NCBI RefSeq assembly: GCF_035917675.1
Contig: NZ_CP109104.1
Coordinates: forward strand, 806,001 to 870,000
Direction: 5' to 3'
DNA from: Streptomyces sp. NBC_01775
Lineage (GTDB): Bacteria > Actinomycetota > Actinomycetes > Streptomycetales > Streptomycetaceae
DNA length: 64,000 nt
The notes beneath the pieces were generated by a model that was given only the letters and a program-made list of their open reading frames with translations, was not told the origin of the DNA and did not search any database. Positions 17,025-25,347 of the stretch are shown in pieces; positions within the stretch are counted from its first letter, which is position 1; the number at the start of each line of letters is the position of its first letter. The translations under genes were made by a program, and so were the position numbers.

Positions 17025-17064
17025 CCGGGCAGCCGGGCAGCCGGGCAGCCGGGCAGCCGGGTCA
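17025..17064. repeat. 8-bp tandem repeat CCGGGCAG
   Basis: Four perfect copies of CCGGGCAG and a fifth altered one run into the stop codon of the minus-strand gene ending at 17062. Slippage here could change that gene's last residues. The remaining 16829-17024 gap holds nothing I can name. Confidence 0.8.
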
Positions 17065-17622
17065 GACCCGGAACACGCGCAGGGAGGTTGCCCAGTGTTC
17101 AGCCAGCCCGGAAGCTCCCTGCTCGCGGTATACGGCCGGGTGGGCGCCGCCGCCCTCGTGCACACTGCCACGCCCCTCGCGCAGTACGACCGTCCAGGCG
17201 CACAGGTCGACGGTCACCGGGGAAGGCCGTGCCGCGCCCGAGGCGAGGATCGCCGCACACCACACGGCGGCGGCCTCGGCCCGTACCGCGAACGGCAACC
17301 GGCGATGCGCGGCTTCCGGCGGCCCGGCCTCCGCTCCCCCAGCCCCGTCACCCCGCACCGCAAGCGGAACAAGCGGCCCGTAGCGCTCTGTCAGCGTCCG
17401 CACCGCTGAGAGCAGCGAGGGGGCGAACTCCCAGCCGCCCGGACGCGTCAGCCGCAGCCCGCCCCCGGGCCAGGCGGTCGCCGCGGCCCGGTGCGCTCGC
17501 GGCGACGGGGCGGCGCGCAGCACGGCGGTCAGCGCCTCGGCCCGCCGCCGGGCCGAGGCCGGATCCATAGGGGCCAGACGCTCCGTCCACTCGGTGGCCG
17601 CCGCGCCACAGGCTCCGCACAT
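17062..17622 (-). CDS. Conserved hypothetical protein, N-terminal Cys pair
   Basis: The protein has 186 residues from the ATG at 17622, with GTGAGGG a few bases upstream. It opens MCGACG, a CxxC pair that could bind zinc, followed by an Ala/Arg-rich helical stretch and RLTRPGGWEFAPSLLSAVRTLTERYGPL. Members starting MCGACG occur in Streptomyces but no function is known to me. It lies 40 bases downstream of the SDR gene and may be the last gene of that operon. Its end runs into a tandem repeat. Confidence 0.6.
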   Translation of the reverse strand: MCGACGAAATEWTERLAPMDPASARRRAEALTAVLRAAPSPRAHRAAATAWPGGGLRLTRPGGWEFAPSLLSAVRTLTERYGPLVPLAVRGDGAGGAEAGPPEAAHRRLPFAVRAEAAAVWCAAILASGAARPSPVTVDLCAWTVVLREGRGSVHEGGGAHPAVYREQGASGLAEHWATSLRVFRV

Positions 17623-17662
17623 CTGCCCTCACCTGCCCTCACCAACTCGCCCCGGCCACCCG

Positions 17663-18463
17663 TTACGCCATCACATCGCCGCTGTTGGGACCGAGTGTCT
17701 GCCCGGTGTACAGATTGCCGCCGGGGTCGGAGGCGAGCAGCACCGCCGTCGGCGCCACCTCTTCCGGTGTGCCGAACCGGCCGAGGGGAAGTTCCGCCTC
17801 CTTGTCCCGCTTCCACTCGTCGCTGAGGCCTTCGACCAGCGGAGTGCTGATCGGTCCCGGCGCGATGGCGTTCACCAGCACGCCCTGCCCGGACATCTCC
17901 CGCGCGAGCGCCTTGGTGAACCCGAGGACGCCCGCCTTCGCCGCGCTGTAGTGCGTCAGACCCGCTCCGCCCTTCTGCCCGAGCTGGGAGGCGACGTTGA
18001 TGATCCGGCCGTTCCCCGCGGCGACCATGCCGGGGATCACCGCGCGGCAGGTCAGGAACACACTGGTGAGATCCACATCCAGCGTCCGCTGCCAGGTGGC
18101 CAGTTCCATTTCGGCCAGCGGCGACTCGGTGAGAATGCCGGCACAGTTGACCAGCACGTCGATCCCGCCGAGGTGTTGGGACGCGGCACGGACCAGCTCC
18201 AGCACGTCCGCCGGATCGGCCACGTCGGCCGGGTGCGCGGTGCCGCCCAGTTCCTCGGCCACGCGTGCCAGGCCGTCGGCATCGAGATCGGTGAGACACA
18301 AGCCGGCGCCGGCCTCCGCGAAGGCGGCGGCGATGGCGCGTCCGATGCCGCTGGCGGCGCCGGTGATCAGACAGCGCCGGCCCGCCAACGGGCGGCCCGG
18401 GGCTGCCGGTTCATGGGCGAAGGGCTGCTTCGACACGTTCACTGTGGGCTCCTGGGCTGTCAT
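17663..18463 (-). CDS. SDR-family oxidoreductase
   Basis: The protein has 266 residues from the ATG at 18463, which overlaps the upstream SDR stop by one base (TGATG). The classical SDR features are complete: CLITGAASGIGRAIA (TGxxxGxG), NCAG, a catalytic Ser in INVASQLGQ, and HYSAAKAG (YxxxK). It reduces a ketone or oxidises an alcohol with NAD(P); the Asp after strand 2 (TDLDADGL) favours NAD. The N-terminus has a 25-residue extension. It probably acts with its paralogue in the asparaginase/CE4 operon. Confidence 0.85.
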   Translation of the reverse strand: MTAQEPTVNVSKQPFAHEPAAPGRPLAGRRCLITGAASGIGRAIAAAFAEAGAGLCLTDLDADGLARVAEELGGTAHPADVADPADVLELVRAASQHLGGIDVLVNCAGILTESPLAEMELATWQRTLDVDLTSVFLTCRAVIPGMVAAGNGRIINVASQLGQKGGAGLTHYSAAKAGVLGFTKALAREMSGQGVLVNAIAPGPISTPLVEGLSDEWKRDKEAELPLGRFGTPEEVAPTAVLLASDPGGNLYTGQTLGPNSGDVMA

Positions 18464-19296
18464 CAGTCGGGGAATCGGGTGGTCAGCCCGCCGTCCACGA
18501 CGAGCTGCTGACCGGTGACGTACGAGGCGTCGTCGGATGTCAGGAAGCGGATGGCGCGGGCGACTTCGGACGCCCGGCCCACGCGGCCCGCCGGGATGCC
18601 GCGGCCCGCAGCTGCCAGCCCCTCCGGGCCCAGGGAGTTTTCGGCGTCGAGCGACTGCGGCGTCTCGATCAGGCCGGGGATCACCGAGTTGGCCCGGATG
18701 CCGTGTGGTGCCAGCTCCACGGCCAGCGAACGCACGAGGCCCAGTACGCCGGACTTGGCCGCCGCATAGTGCGCGTGGTCGGCCCAGCCGTAGACGCCGC
18801 CCGCGATCGAGGAGACCGCCACCATCGCACCGCCGCCGGTCATCCGCCGTGCCGCCGAGCGCAGCAGCCGCAGCACTCCGGTGAGGTCCACGGCGAGCAT
18901 GTCGTCCCAGCGCTCGTCGGTCAGTTCGGCGAGAGGTGCCCGACGCAGCACGCCCGCGTTGGCGACGGCGATGTCCAGCCGTCCGAACCGCTCGACGGCG
19001 GTGTCCACGAGCGCGTCGACGGCGGCCGGGTCCCGCACGTCGGCGGGTACGGCGACGGCGTGCCCGCCCAGCCCCTCGATTTCGCGGATCACTTGGGTGT
19101 GGTCATGCGGATCGCCCGGGTGGTAGCCGACGACGCTCGCCACGCCCGCGCGGGCGTACGCGACGGCCAGCGCCCGTCCGATGCCGCTCGCTCCGCCGCT
19201 GATCACGGCGACACGTCCGGGTAGTCCGTCGTCCCGGGCGGGGGCGGGCGTCGCGGGTTCCGCCCCGGGTCGCACGTCGTGCTGGTCCGCCGGCAT
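18463..19296 (-). CDS. SDR-family oxidoreductase
   Basis: The protein has 277 residues from the ATG at 19296, fixed by CAGGAGG 7 nt upstream. The motifs AVISGGASGIGRALA, ANAGV, AVSSIAGG and HYAAAKSGVLG (YxxxK) are all present, and the C-terminal YVTGQQLVVDGG is typical of FabG-like enzymes. It is coupled to the next SDR. The MFS gene ends 190 bases upstream, a gap with no obvious terminator, so the operon may continue through it. Confidence 0.85.
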   Translation of the reverse strand: MPADQHDVRPGAEPATPAPARDDGLPGRVAVISGGASGIGRALAVAYARAGVASVVGYHPGDPHDHTQVIREIEGLGGHAVAVPADVRDPAAVDALVDTAVERFGRLDIAVANAGVLRRAPLAELTDERWDDMLAVDLTGVLRLLRSAARRMTGGGAMVAVSSIAGGVYGWADHAHYAAAKSGVLGLVRSLAVELAPHGIRANSVIPGLIETPQSLDAENSLGPEGLAAAGRGIPAGRVGRASEVARAIRFLTSDDASYVTGQQLVVDGGLTTRFPD

Positions 19297-19486
19297 GTGG
19301 TGCCTCCTGGTTGATTCGGTACGGGCCACGGCCTGTCCGGGGGACTTTCCGTCGCCCTCTTTCCTGGCGCTGAGCAGGGCGGCCCTGGTGCTGAGCAGGG
19401 GCTGCCCCTGCCTGTGCTTCGCGGAGTGCGGGTGCGTATGCGCTGGTCGGCGCAGTTCCCCGCGCCCCTTCGGGGGCTCGCGAGGC

Positions 19487-20854
19487 TCAAGGCGTGGTGC
19501 CGGTCGCGAGGGGTGTGTCCCCGCCCGGTGCCTCACCGTCGCTGCGCTGGTCGACCTTGCGCGTGCCGAGCATGGCGATCGCGGACCCCAGCAGCCCGAG
19601 CGAACCGGCGCAGAACGCCGCCGCCGTCATCGACAGCCCGGCCCCCACCAGCACCGACAGCATGGCCGAGCCGATGATCGCGCCGACGGGACCCATGATG
19701 TGCGCGGTGTTCGGGCCGATGCCGCGCACATGCGGCGGGAACGACTCACCCATGTAGAACAGCAGCGCCGCGTAGGGCCCCAGCAGGAAGAACAGCCCCA
19801 GCGCGTACATCGGGATCACGAAGCCCGGCTCGGCCGGCCCGAACAGCATCGCCGTCATCGCCACGGATCCCACGAGCCAGCCGAGGATGATGGTGGTGCG
19901 CCGGCCCAGCCGGTCGCCCACGTACCCGTGCGTCAGATAGCCCGCGAACCCCGCGGCGTTCCCCAGGATCAGCACGACCAGCGCGTTGTCGAACGTGACG
20001 CCCTTGCCCTCCGTCAGCACCGTCGTGCCCAGGACCGAGAACACCTGGATGGCCATCCAGTTGAGCAGCCAGGCGGCCGACAGGCTGAGCGTGTGCTTTC
20101 GCAGCCCCGCGGCGAACACGTCGCGCAGGGTGCCGGTGCGCTCATCGCGGATGCCGGCCTCGGCGGCGGTGGCGTCGGCTTCCGCGGTACGGCCCTCGGC
20201 GCGCAGCCGCCGAATGTGCCGCATGGTGACGAAGACCGGTGACTCCGGTATTCGCCAGGCGAGCAGGACGATGAGCACGGCAGGGAGCGTCGCGAACAGG
20301 AAGACACCGCGCCAGCCGATGGACGGCAGGAAGACCGCCGTGAGCGCGGCGCCCAGCAGCGCGCCGACCGGCCAGCCGCTCTGCACAAAGCTGTACATGA
20401 AGCCCCGCTTGGCGCGCTTGCCGTACACCTCGTTCAGATAGACGCTGTTGACGACCTCTTCCGAGTAGCCGAGCCCGGAGAACGAGCGCACCAGGATCAG
20501 TGACAGCTTGCCTCCGGTGAGGGCGCTGAGCCCGGAGGTCAGTGCGGCGCCCGCGGTGGTGATCATCAGCGTGGGCTTTCTGCCGAACCGGTCGAGCATC
20601 GGCCCGACAGCCAGGGACACCACGAAGGTGCCGGCCGTGACCCAGGTCGCGACTGCCGTGCTGGTGCCGGCATCCCAGCCGTAGTCGGCGGATATGCGCG
20701 GCAGCAGCGTGCCGAACAGCGTGTGGTCGAAGACGCTGAACACCCAGGCGAAGAAACAGACGACGGAGACGCGGCGGATCGTCCGCTGCGTGAGCGGAGC
20801 CCCGCCGGGCGGCAGCAGACCGGATTCCGGGGGCTGCGGGGACTTGACGGACAT
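19487..20854 (-). CDS. MFS transporter
   Basis: The protein has 455 residues from the ATG at 20854, with GAAAGAGAA upstream. It has twelve hydrophobic segments. The loop 2-3 motif GPMLDRFGRKPTL and helix-4 segment FSGLGYSEEVVNSVYLNE, then GDRLGRRT in the second half, place it near the sugar / aromatic-acid transporters. The cytoplasmic mid-loop is about 45 residues. It probably imports the substrate of the asparaginase/CE4/SDR operon. Substrate not known. Confidence 0.85.
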   Translation of the reverse strand: MSVKSPQPPESGLLPPGGAPLTQRTIRRVSVVCFFAWVFSVFDHTLFGTLLPRISADYGWDAGTSTAVATWVTAGTFVVSLAVGPMLDRFGRKPTLMITTAGAALTSGLSALTGGKLSLILVRSFSGLGYSEEVVNSVYLNEVYGKRAKRGFMYSFVQSGWPVGALLGAALTAVFLPSIGWRGVFLFATLPAVLIVLLAWRIPESPVFVTMRHIRRLRAEGRTAEADATAAEAGIRDERTGTLRDVFAAGLRKHTLSLSAAWLLNWMAIQVFSVLGTTVLTEGKGVTFDNALVVLILGNAAGFAGYLTHGYVGDRLGRRTTIILGWLVGSVAMTAMLFGPAEPGFVIPMYALGLFFLLGPYAALLFYMGESFPPHVRGIGPNTAHIMGPVGAIIGSAMLSVLVGAGLSMTAAAFCAGSLGLLGSAIAMLGTRKVDQRSDGEAPGGDTPLATGTTP

Positions 20855-20937
20855 AGCGGTTCTCTTTCGGGGAGAGGTGACGGAGCAGAGCGGCGCCGCG
20901 CCGCCGGAGGGAGAGGGACGGGAGGCGAGGCGGCGGG

Positions 20938-21017
20938 GAGCGGTACGGCCGGGCCGGGGGATGGCGGGGAGCGGTGCGGCCGGGCCGGGGGATGGCGGGA
21001 GCGGTGCGGCCGGGCCA
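20938..21017. repeat. About 30-bp GC-rich tandem repeat, 2.6 copies
   Basis: Units beginning GAGCGGT(A/G)CGGCCGGGCC and ending GATGGCGG start at 20938, 20969 and 20999, the last one partial. They fill the gap between the CE4 and MFS genes and are almost free of A and T. Confidence 0.75.
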
Positions 21018-21093
21018 GGGGCGGCGGGCCGGAGCCCCGGCGGCACCCGAAACTGCCGTGCACCGCCGGGGGGTGAGAACGGGGGTGAGAGCG

Positions 21094-21972
21094 TCAGCCG
21101 CGCGGTGCGCGGCGCAGGAAGTCGTCGGCGATCTCGTCGAAGGTGACCCACCGGACGCCTTCGTGGCTACCGATGTGGTCGATCAGCCGCTCGTGCATCA
21201 ACAGGTTCTGGGGGCGTCCGGAGACATCCGGATGCACGGTCATGGTGAACACGGCGTAGTCGGACTCGCGGTACACCCAGTCGAACTGGTCGCGCCAGAG
21301 CTGTTCCAGGTCGCGGGGGCTGACGAAGCCGTGGCTGTTCGGGCTGGACTTGATGAACATCATCGGAGGCAGGTCGTCCAGATACCACGACGCCGGGATC
21401 TCGACGAGGTCGGTCTCCTCCCCGCGTACCAGCGGCTTCATCCAGGTGTCCGCGGGCCGGTCGTAGTCGATCTTCGACCAGGTGTCGCCGACGCGCACGT
21501 AATAGGGCTCGAAGTCCCGGTGCATCAACGAGTGGTCGTACTTGATACCGCGCTCCAGCAGCAGTTCGTTGGTCACCGGTGAGAACTCCCACCAGGGAGC
21601 GACGTAGCCCGTCGGGCGCCTTCCGGTGCGGTCGCTGATCAGATCGATGCAGTGGTCGAGAATCGCCGACTCCTGCTCCCGGCTCATCGCGATCGGGTTC
21701 TCGTGGCTGTAGCCGTGCACGCCGATCTCGTGGCCGGCCGCATGACAGGCGTCGAACTCTCCGGGAAAGGTCTCGATCGAATGGCCGGGCCAGAACCAGG
21801 TCGTGGTGAGCCCCTTGCGGCGGAACAGTTCGAGGATCCGCGGCACACCGACCTCGCCGGCGAACATCCCGCGGGAGATGTCGCACGGCGAGTCCTCACC
21901 GCCGTACGAACCCAGCCAGCCGCCGACGGCGTCCACGTCCACGCCGTATGCCACGAGGATTTCCTTGGCCAT
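21094..21972 (-). CDS. CE4 polysaccharide-deacetylase-family protein (HpPgdA / cyclic-imidase-like)
   Basis: The protein has 292 residues from the ATG at 21972, with GAAAGGG 8 nt upstream and no signal peptide, so it is cytoplasmic. Likely metal ligands are Asp14 (GVDVDAV), His86 and His90 ([10 protein letters not shown]), the same numbering as Helicobacter HpPgdA. The motif [11 protein letters not shown] with [11 protein letters not shown] is shared by HpPgdA-type deacetylases and by cyclic-imide hydrolases. A cytoplasmic enzyme beside an asparaginase and an importer fits imide or N-acyl small-molecule hydrolysis better than peptidoglycan editing. It lies 23 bases after the asparaginase gene. 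Confidence 0.8.
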   Translation of the reverse strand: MAKEILVAYGVDVDAVGGWLGSYGGEDSPCDISRGMFAGEVGVPRILELFRRKGLTTTWFWPGHSIETFPGEFDACHAAGHEIGVHGYSHENPIAMSREQESAILDHCIDLISDRTGRRPTGYVAPWWEFSPVTNELLLERGIKYDHSLMHRDFEPYYVRVGDTWSKIDYDRPADTWMKPLVRGEETDLVEIPASWYLDDLPPMMFIKSSPNSHGFVSPRDLEQLWRDQFDWVYRESDYAVFTMTVHPDVSGRPQNLLMHERLIDHIGSHEGVRWVTFDEIADDFLRRAPRG

Positions 21973-21995
21973 AGGGTTTGCCCTTTCTTGCTCTC

Positions 21996-23093
21996 TCACT
22001 GAGTGGCTTGTCCTGGCGTGCCGCCAGGGCGAGTTGGAGTGAATGCGGGATCGGGGAGGGGGGAGCGCGCCGGGTCCTCGCGTGGCACGGCGCCGGTCGC
22101 CCGGAGCCAGTCCCGGCAGCGTCGGGTGACGCGTTCCATACCGTCCGCACCGCGTTTCGTACTGTCTTCGGCAGCCAGCGCAGCCGCGAGCAGCAGCCGC
22201 GCCTGCCAGGGCGACAGATCGCCGGCGAACACCGCGTCCGCCGCGGCCAGTTCGGCGCTGCCGCCCGCGTACAGACCGGTCACCGCCCCCTCGCCCGTAC
22301 GGGAGGAGACCAGCACCGGAACGCCCTCGCCGAGCAGGTGCACGCACGCTTCGGTGGTGGCGGGTGTGGTGTTGCCGGAACCGAACCCGGCGACGACGAG
22401 CCCGCGGGCTCCCTCGCGGACGGCGTGCCGGACCGCGGACCCGTCGACGCCGAGGTACTGGCCGATGACGTCGACCCGCGGCAGATCGGCCGTGTCCGGC
22501 GGCAGCAGCACTTCCCGCGGCGCGCTGCCGTACCGCCTCACACCGCCTTCGTCGACCCGTCCGACCGGGCCGCGGCCGGGGGCCCCGAAGGCGTCCACGG
22601 CGAGCGCGTGCGTCTTGCGCACCCCGACCGCGGGCCAGATCCCGTCGGCGAACGCGACGGTGACGCCGGTGCCGTCGGACTCGGCGGTCGCCGCCCAGCG
22701 CAGCGCTGTGGCGAGATTGCGGGGACCGTCCGGCGCCGGGTCGTCGAAGGGCCGCTGCGCCCCGGTGAACACCACCGGCTCGGGGCCGCCGTGGGTCAGC
22801 GCCAGCAAGAACGCCGACTCCTCCAGGGTGTCGGTGCCGTGCGTGACGACGACGGCGTCGGCCTCGGCGGTGGCCTCGCGGACGCTTTCGGCGAGGGAGA
22901 GCGCCTCCGGGATGCCGGCCGCGAAGCTGACGAAGGAGGCGGCATCCCGTGCGTCGATCCGCACCCCGTCGAGCCAGGGGGCGCCGCTCTGGGAGCCGAG
23001 CAGTTCCCGGGCCCCCACTTCGACCCGGCGGCCGGCGGCACCGTTGCGCGTGGCGATGGTGCCGCCGGTACTGAGAAGAACGATGTGACGCAC
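21996..23093 (-). CDS. L-asparaginase-family amidohydrolase
   Basis: The protein has 365 residues from the GTG at 23093, set by GCGGAGG 5 nt upstream; starting further upstream would run into the operator. The two catalytic threonines lie in the right motifs: Thr12 in STGGTIA and Thr87 in [13 protein letters not shown]. Length is normal for a type I/II enzyme, and no signal peptide is seen. It hydrolyses asparagine or a similar amide to the acid and ammonia. It is first in the operon that continues with CE4, MFS and SDR genes, opposite a LacI regulator. Confidence 0.85.
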   Translation of the reverse strand: MRHIVLLSTGGTIATRNGAAGRRVEVGARELLGSQSGAPWLDGVRIDARDAASFVSFAAGIPEALSLAESVREATAEADAVVVTHGTDTLEESAFLLALTHGGPEPVVFTGAQRPFDDPAPDGPRNLATALRWAATAESDGTGVTVAFADGIWPAVGVRKTHALAVDAFGAPGRGPVGRVDEGGVRRYGSAPREVLLPPDTADLPRVDVIGQYLGVDGSAVRHAVREGARGLVVAGFGSGNTTPATTEACVHLLGEGVPVLVSSRTGEGAVTGLYAGGSAELAAADAVFAGDLSPWQARLLLAAALAAEDSTKRGADGMERVTRRCRDWLRATGAVPREDPARSPLPDPAFTPTRPGGTPGQATQ

Positions 23094-23108
23094 AAAGCCT
23101 CCGCTAAC

Positions 23109-23126
23109 GATTGCGCAATCGATTGC
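23109..23126. promoter_or_regulatory. LacI-type operator: two overlapping perfect 12-bp palindromes
   Basis: GATTGCGCAATC (23109-23120) and GCAATCGATTGC (23115-23126) are each perfect palindromes with 6 bases shared. The centre-CG symmetry is typical of LacI/GalR operators. The site is 16 bases upstream of the asparaginase start and about 190 bases upstream of the LacI gene. Confidence 0.7.
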
Positions 23127-23314
23127 GGAACATAATGTGCGCTGGCACACTGACGGTCAATAGGGGAAATCGGAATTTCACCTGAAGACGGCCCCGCACC
23201 TCCAGCAGCCCGTCGCCGCGCCGTATGCCAGGTAGGAGACAATGTGGCGGACGCGCGAGCCGGGCGCGCCAGAGCTGGGGGCGGTCGGCACGCACGGGAC
23301 GAGAGGACCTTCAG

Positions 23315-24385
23315 GTGAGCGGCGGCAAGACCGGACAGGGGCGGACGGGCGCACAGGGGGACCCGGCGGATCCCGGGGCCAAGGCAAGGCCCGCGACCCT
23401 CGCCGACATCGCCCGCGCAGCCGGTGTCCACACCACCACCGCGTCCCGCGCCCTGCGCGGCAGTGACGGCGTCGGCCGCCGTACCGCCGAGCGCATCCGC
23501 GAGGTCGCCGAACAGCTCGGCTACCTCCCGCACCCCGCAGCCGCCAGCCTGCGCACGGGGCGGTCGAAGCTGATCGGCGTGGTCGTCCCCCGGCTGACGG
23601 ACCTGGTGCTGGCCACCATCTACGAAGGCGTCGAGCACGGCTCCAACGACTGCGGCTATCAGACCGTCGTCGCCAACAGCGGCGACGACCGCGACACCCA
23701 GCGGCTGCGCGTCGAGACCCTGCTCGGCGCCCGGGTCGACGGTCTGATACTCGGGGACGCCCGCAGCGACGCCAGTCTCGTCCGGGAACTGGTCGACCGG
23801 GGCACCAAGGTCGTGCTCACCTCGCGCCGCCTGACCGATGTCGACGTCTGCTCGGTCACCTGCGACGACACCCTCGGCGGCCGGCTCGCGGCCGAGCATC
23901 TGCTGGAACTCGGGCACCGCGAGCTGGCCGTGATCGCGGGTGAGCCTTACGCCTCCACGGGCGCGGAGCGGACTGCCGGCTTCGTCGCCGCCTGCCGGGA
24001 AGCGGGCATCCGCATACCGGAATCCCGGGTCCTGCACTCCCGCTTCGACGTACAGGGCGGTCGGCAGGTCGCCGAGGAACTGCTGACCCGCACGCCGCGC
24101 CCGACCGCCCTCTTCGCCGTGAACGACTTCGCCGCCATCGGCGCCATGGGAGCCGTTCGCGACGCGGGATTGCGGGTCGGCGAGGATGTCGCCATCGTGG
24201 GCTTCAACGATGTGCCGCTCGCCGCCCAGCTCCCGGTCGCCCTGAGCACCGTGCACTCGCCGATGCGCCGCATGGGATACGAGGCGGCCCATACGCTGGC
24301 TCGGCTCATCGACGGTCAACCTTGCGAATCACTCCGCCTGGAGCCCACTTTCCAGCCCCGCGCCTCCTCCCTCGGTGGCCAGTAG
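23315..24385 (+). CDS. LacI-family transcriptional regulator
   Basis: The protein has 356 residues from the GTG at 23315, with GAGAGGA 7 nt upstream. After about 25 unstructured residues comes the helix-turn-helix PATLADIARAAGVHTTTASRALRG and the hinge HPAAASLRTGRS. The periplasmic-binding-protein-like sensor domain runs from IGVVVPRLTD to the C-terminus, with AVNDFAAIGAMGAV. It most likely represses the divergent asparaginase operon from the palindromes at 23109-23126 and is released by that pathway's substrate. Confidence 0.9.
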   Translation: MSGGKTGQGRTGAQGDPADPGAKARPATLADIARAAGVHTTTASRALRGSDGVGRRTAERIREVAEQLGYLPHPAAASLRTGRSKLIGVVVPRLTDLVLATIYEGVEHGSNDCGYQTVVANSGDDRDTQRLRVETLLGARVDGLILGDARSDASLVRELVDRGTKVVLTSRRLTDVDVCSVTCDDTLGGRLAAEHLLELGHRELAVIAGEPYASTGAERTAGFVAACREAGIRIPESRVLHSRFDVQGGRQVAEELLTRTPRPTALFAVNDFAAIGAMGAVRDAGLRVGEDVAIVGFNDVPLAAQLPVALSTVHSPMRRMGYEAAHTLARLIDGQPCESLRLEPTFQPRASSLGGQ

Positions 24386-24455
24386 AGGCGGGGACGGGCG
24401 CGACTCGTGGCGCATCGGGGCCTCCCCGGAACCGGCTGGAAGCCGACCCGGGCGC

Positions 24456-25214
24456 TTATGCGCGAACGAGCCCGCCGTCCACGTCGACGACGGTGCCATT
24501 GACGTAGCGGGCACCCTCGCTCGCGAGCCAGGCGACGGCGTCGGCCACCTCAGCGGGGCGGCCCTGCCGCCCCAGCGGGATCTCTTCGACGTGGTAGCTC
24601 TGGCCCTCGGTCATCCGGGTTTCGATCGGCCCCGGGGCGACCACGTTGGCCGTGACGCCGGTGCGCCCGGCCTCCCGGGCGATCCAGCGGGTCAGGTTGA
24701 TCACGCCGGCTTTGGCCGACGCGTAGCCGGGGCCGGAGCGGCCCGCCGAGCCGTCCGGAGACACCGGTCCCGTACCGCCGGTCTTGCCGGAGATCGAGGC
24801 GACGTTGACGATGCGGCCCCTCCCGGCCCGGGTCATGTGGGGGAACACGGCGGCCTGGCACATCAGGAACGTGCCGAGCAGGTTGGAGCGGACGTCGGTC
24901 ATGAACTGGTCGGCCGTGGTCTCGGCGAACGAGGCGCGGTGGGCGGTACCGGCGCAGTTGACCAGGAGGTCGACCCGGCCGAACTCGGCGGCGACCTCGT
25001 CGACATGGCGCCGCACCTCGTCGGCGGAGGAGACGTCGACGATGCGGGCCGAAGAGACGGCGGGATCGTCTTCACGAGGTGCCACCGCGTCGAACCCGGC
25101 CACGCGGTGACCGTCCTTCGCCAGCCTGGCGACGATGGCGGAGCCGATGCCCCCGCTGGCGCCGGTCACGATGGCAACGGGGTTCGAAGAGCGGAATCCG
25201 GTCGATGCGGTCAT
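24456..25214 (-). CDS. SDR-family oxidoreductase
   Basis: The protein has 252 residues from the ATG at 25214, with AAGGAGA 9 nt upstream. Features: AIVTGASGGIGSAIVARL, NCAGTAH, catalytic Ser in VNVASISGKTGG, YASAKAGVIN (YxxxK), and the YVNGTVVDVDGG end. Asp after strand 2 (AGFDAV) suggests NAD. The insert GGTGPVSPDGSAGRSGPG near the active site is longer than usual. It converges on the LacI gene and is probably part of the same catabolic block. Confidence 0.85.
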   Translation of the reverse strand: MTASTGFRSSNPVAIVTGASGGIGSAIVARLAKDGHRVAGFDAVAPREDDPAVSSARIVDVSSADEVRRHVDEVAAEFGRVDLLVNCAGTAHRASFAETTADQFMTDVRSNLLGTFLMCQAAVFPHMTRAGRGRIVNVASISGKTGGTGPVSPDGSAGRSGPGYASAKAGVINLTRWIAREAGRTGVTANVVAPGPIETRMTEGQSYHVEEIPLGRQGRPAEVADAVAWLASEGARYVNGTVVDVDGGLVRA

Positions 25215-25347
25215 CCTCGATCGTCTCCTTCAGCCGGGCGTCACTGTCGGCCCCAAGAATGGGCGGCGACGATTCCGGCATGCGACCACGCTGTGTCGCG
25301 AAGATGCCGATGACCATGCTCGTTCTGTTGAAACCCGCTGCTCAGCG

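Noticed and set aside
16929..17065. Repeats near 17.0 kb as a CRISPR array
   Set aside because: The 8-bp units are contiguous, with no spacers, and no cas genes are present.
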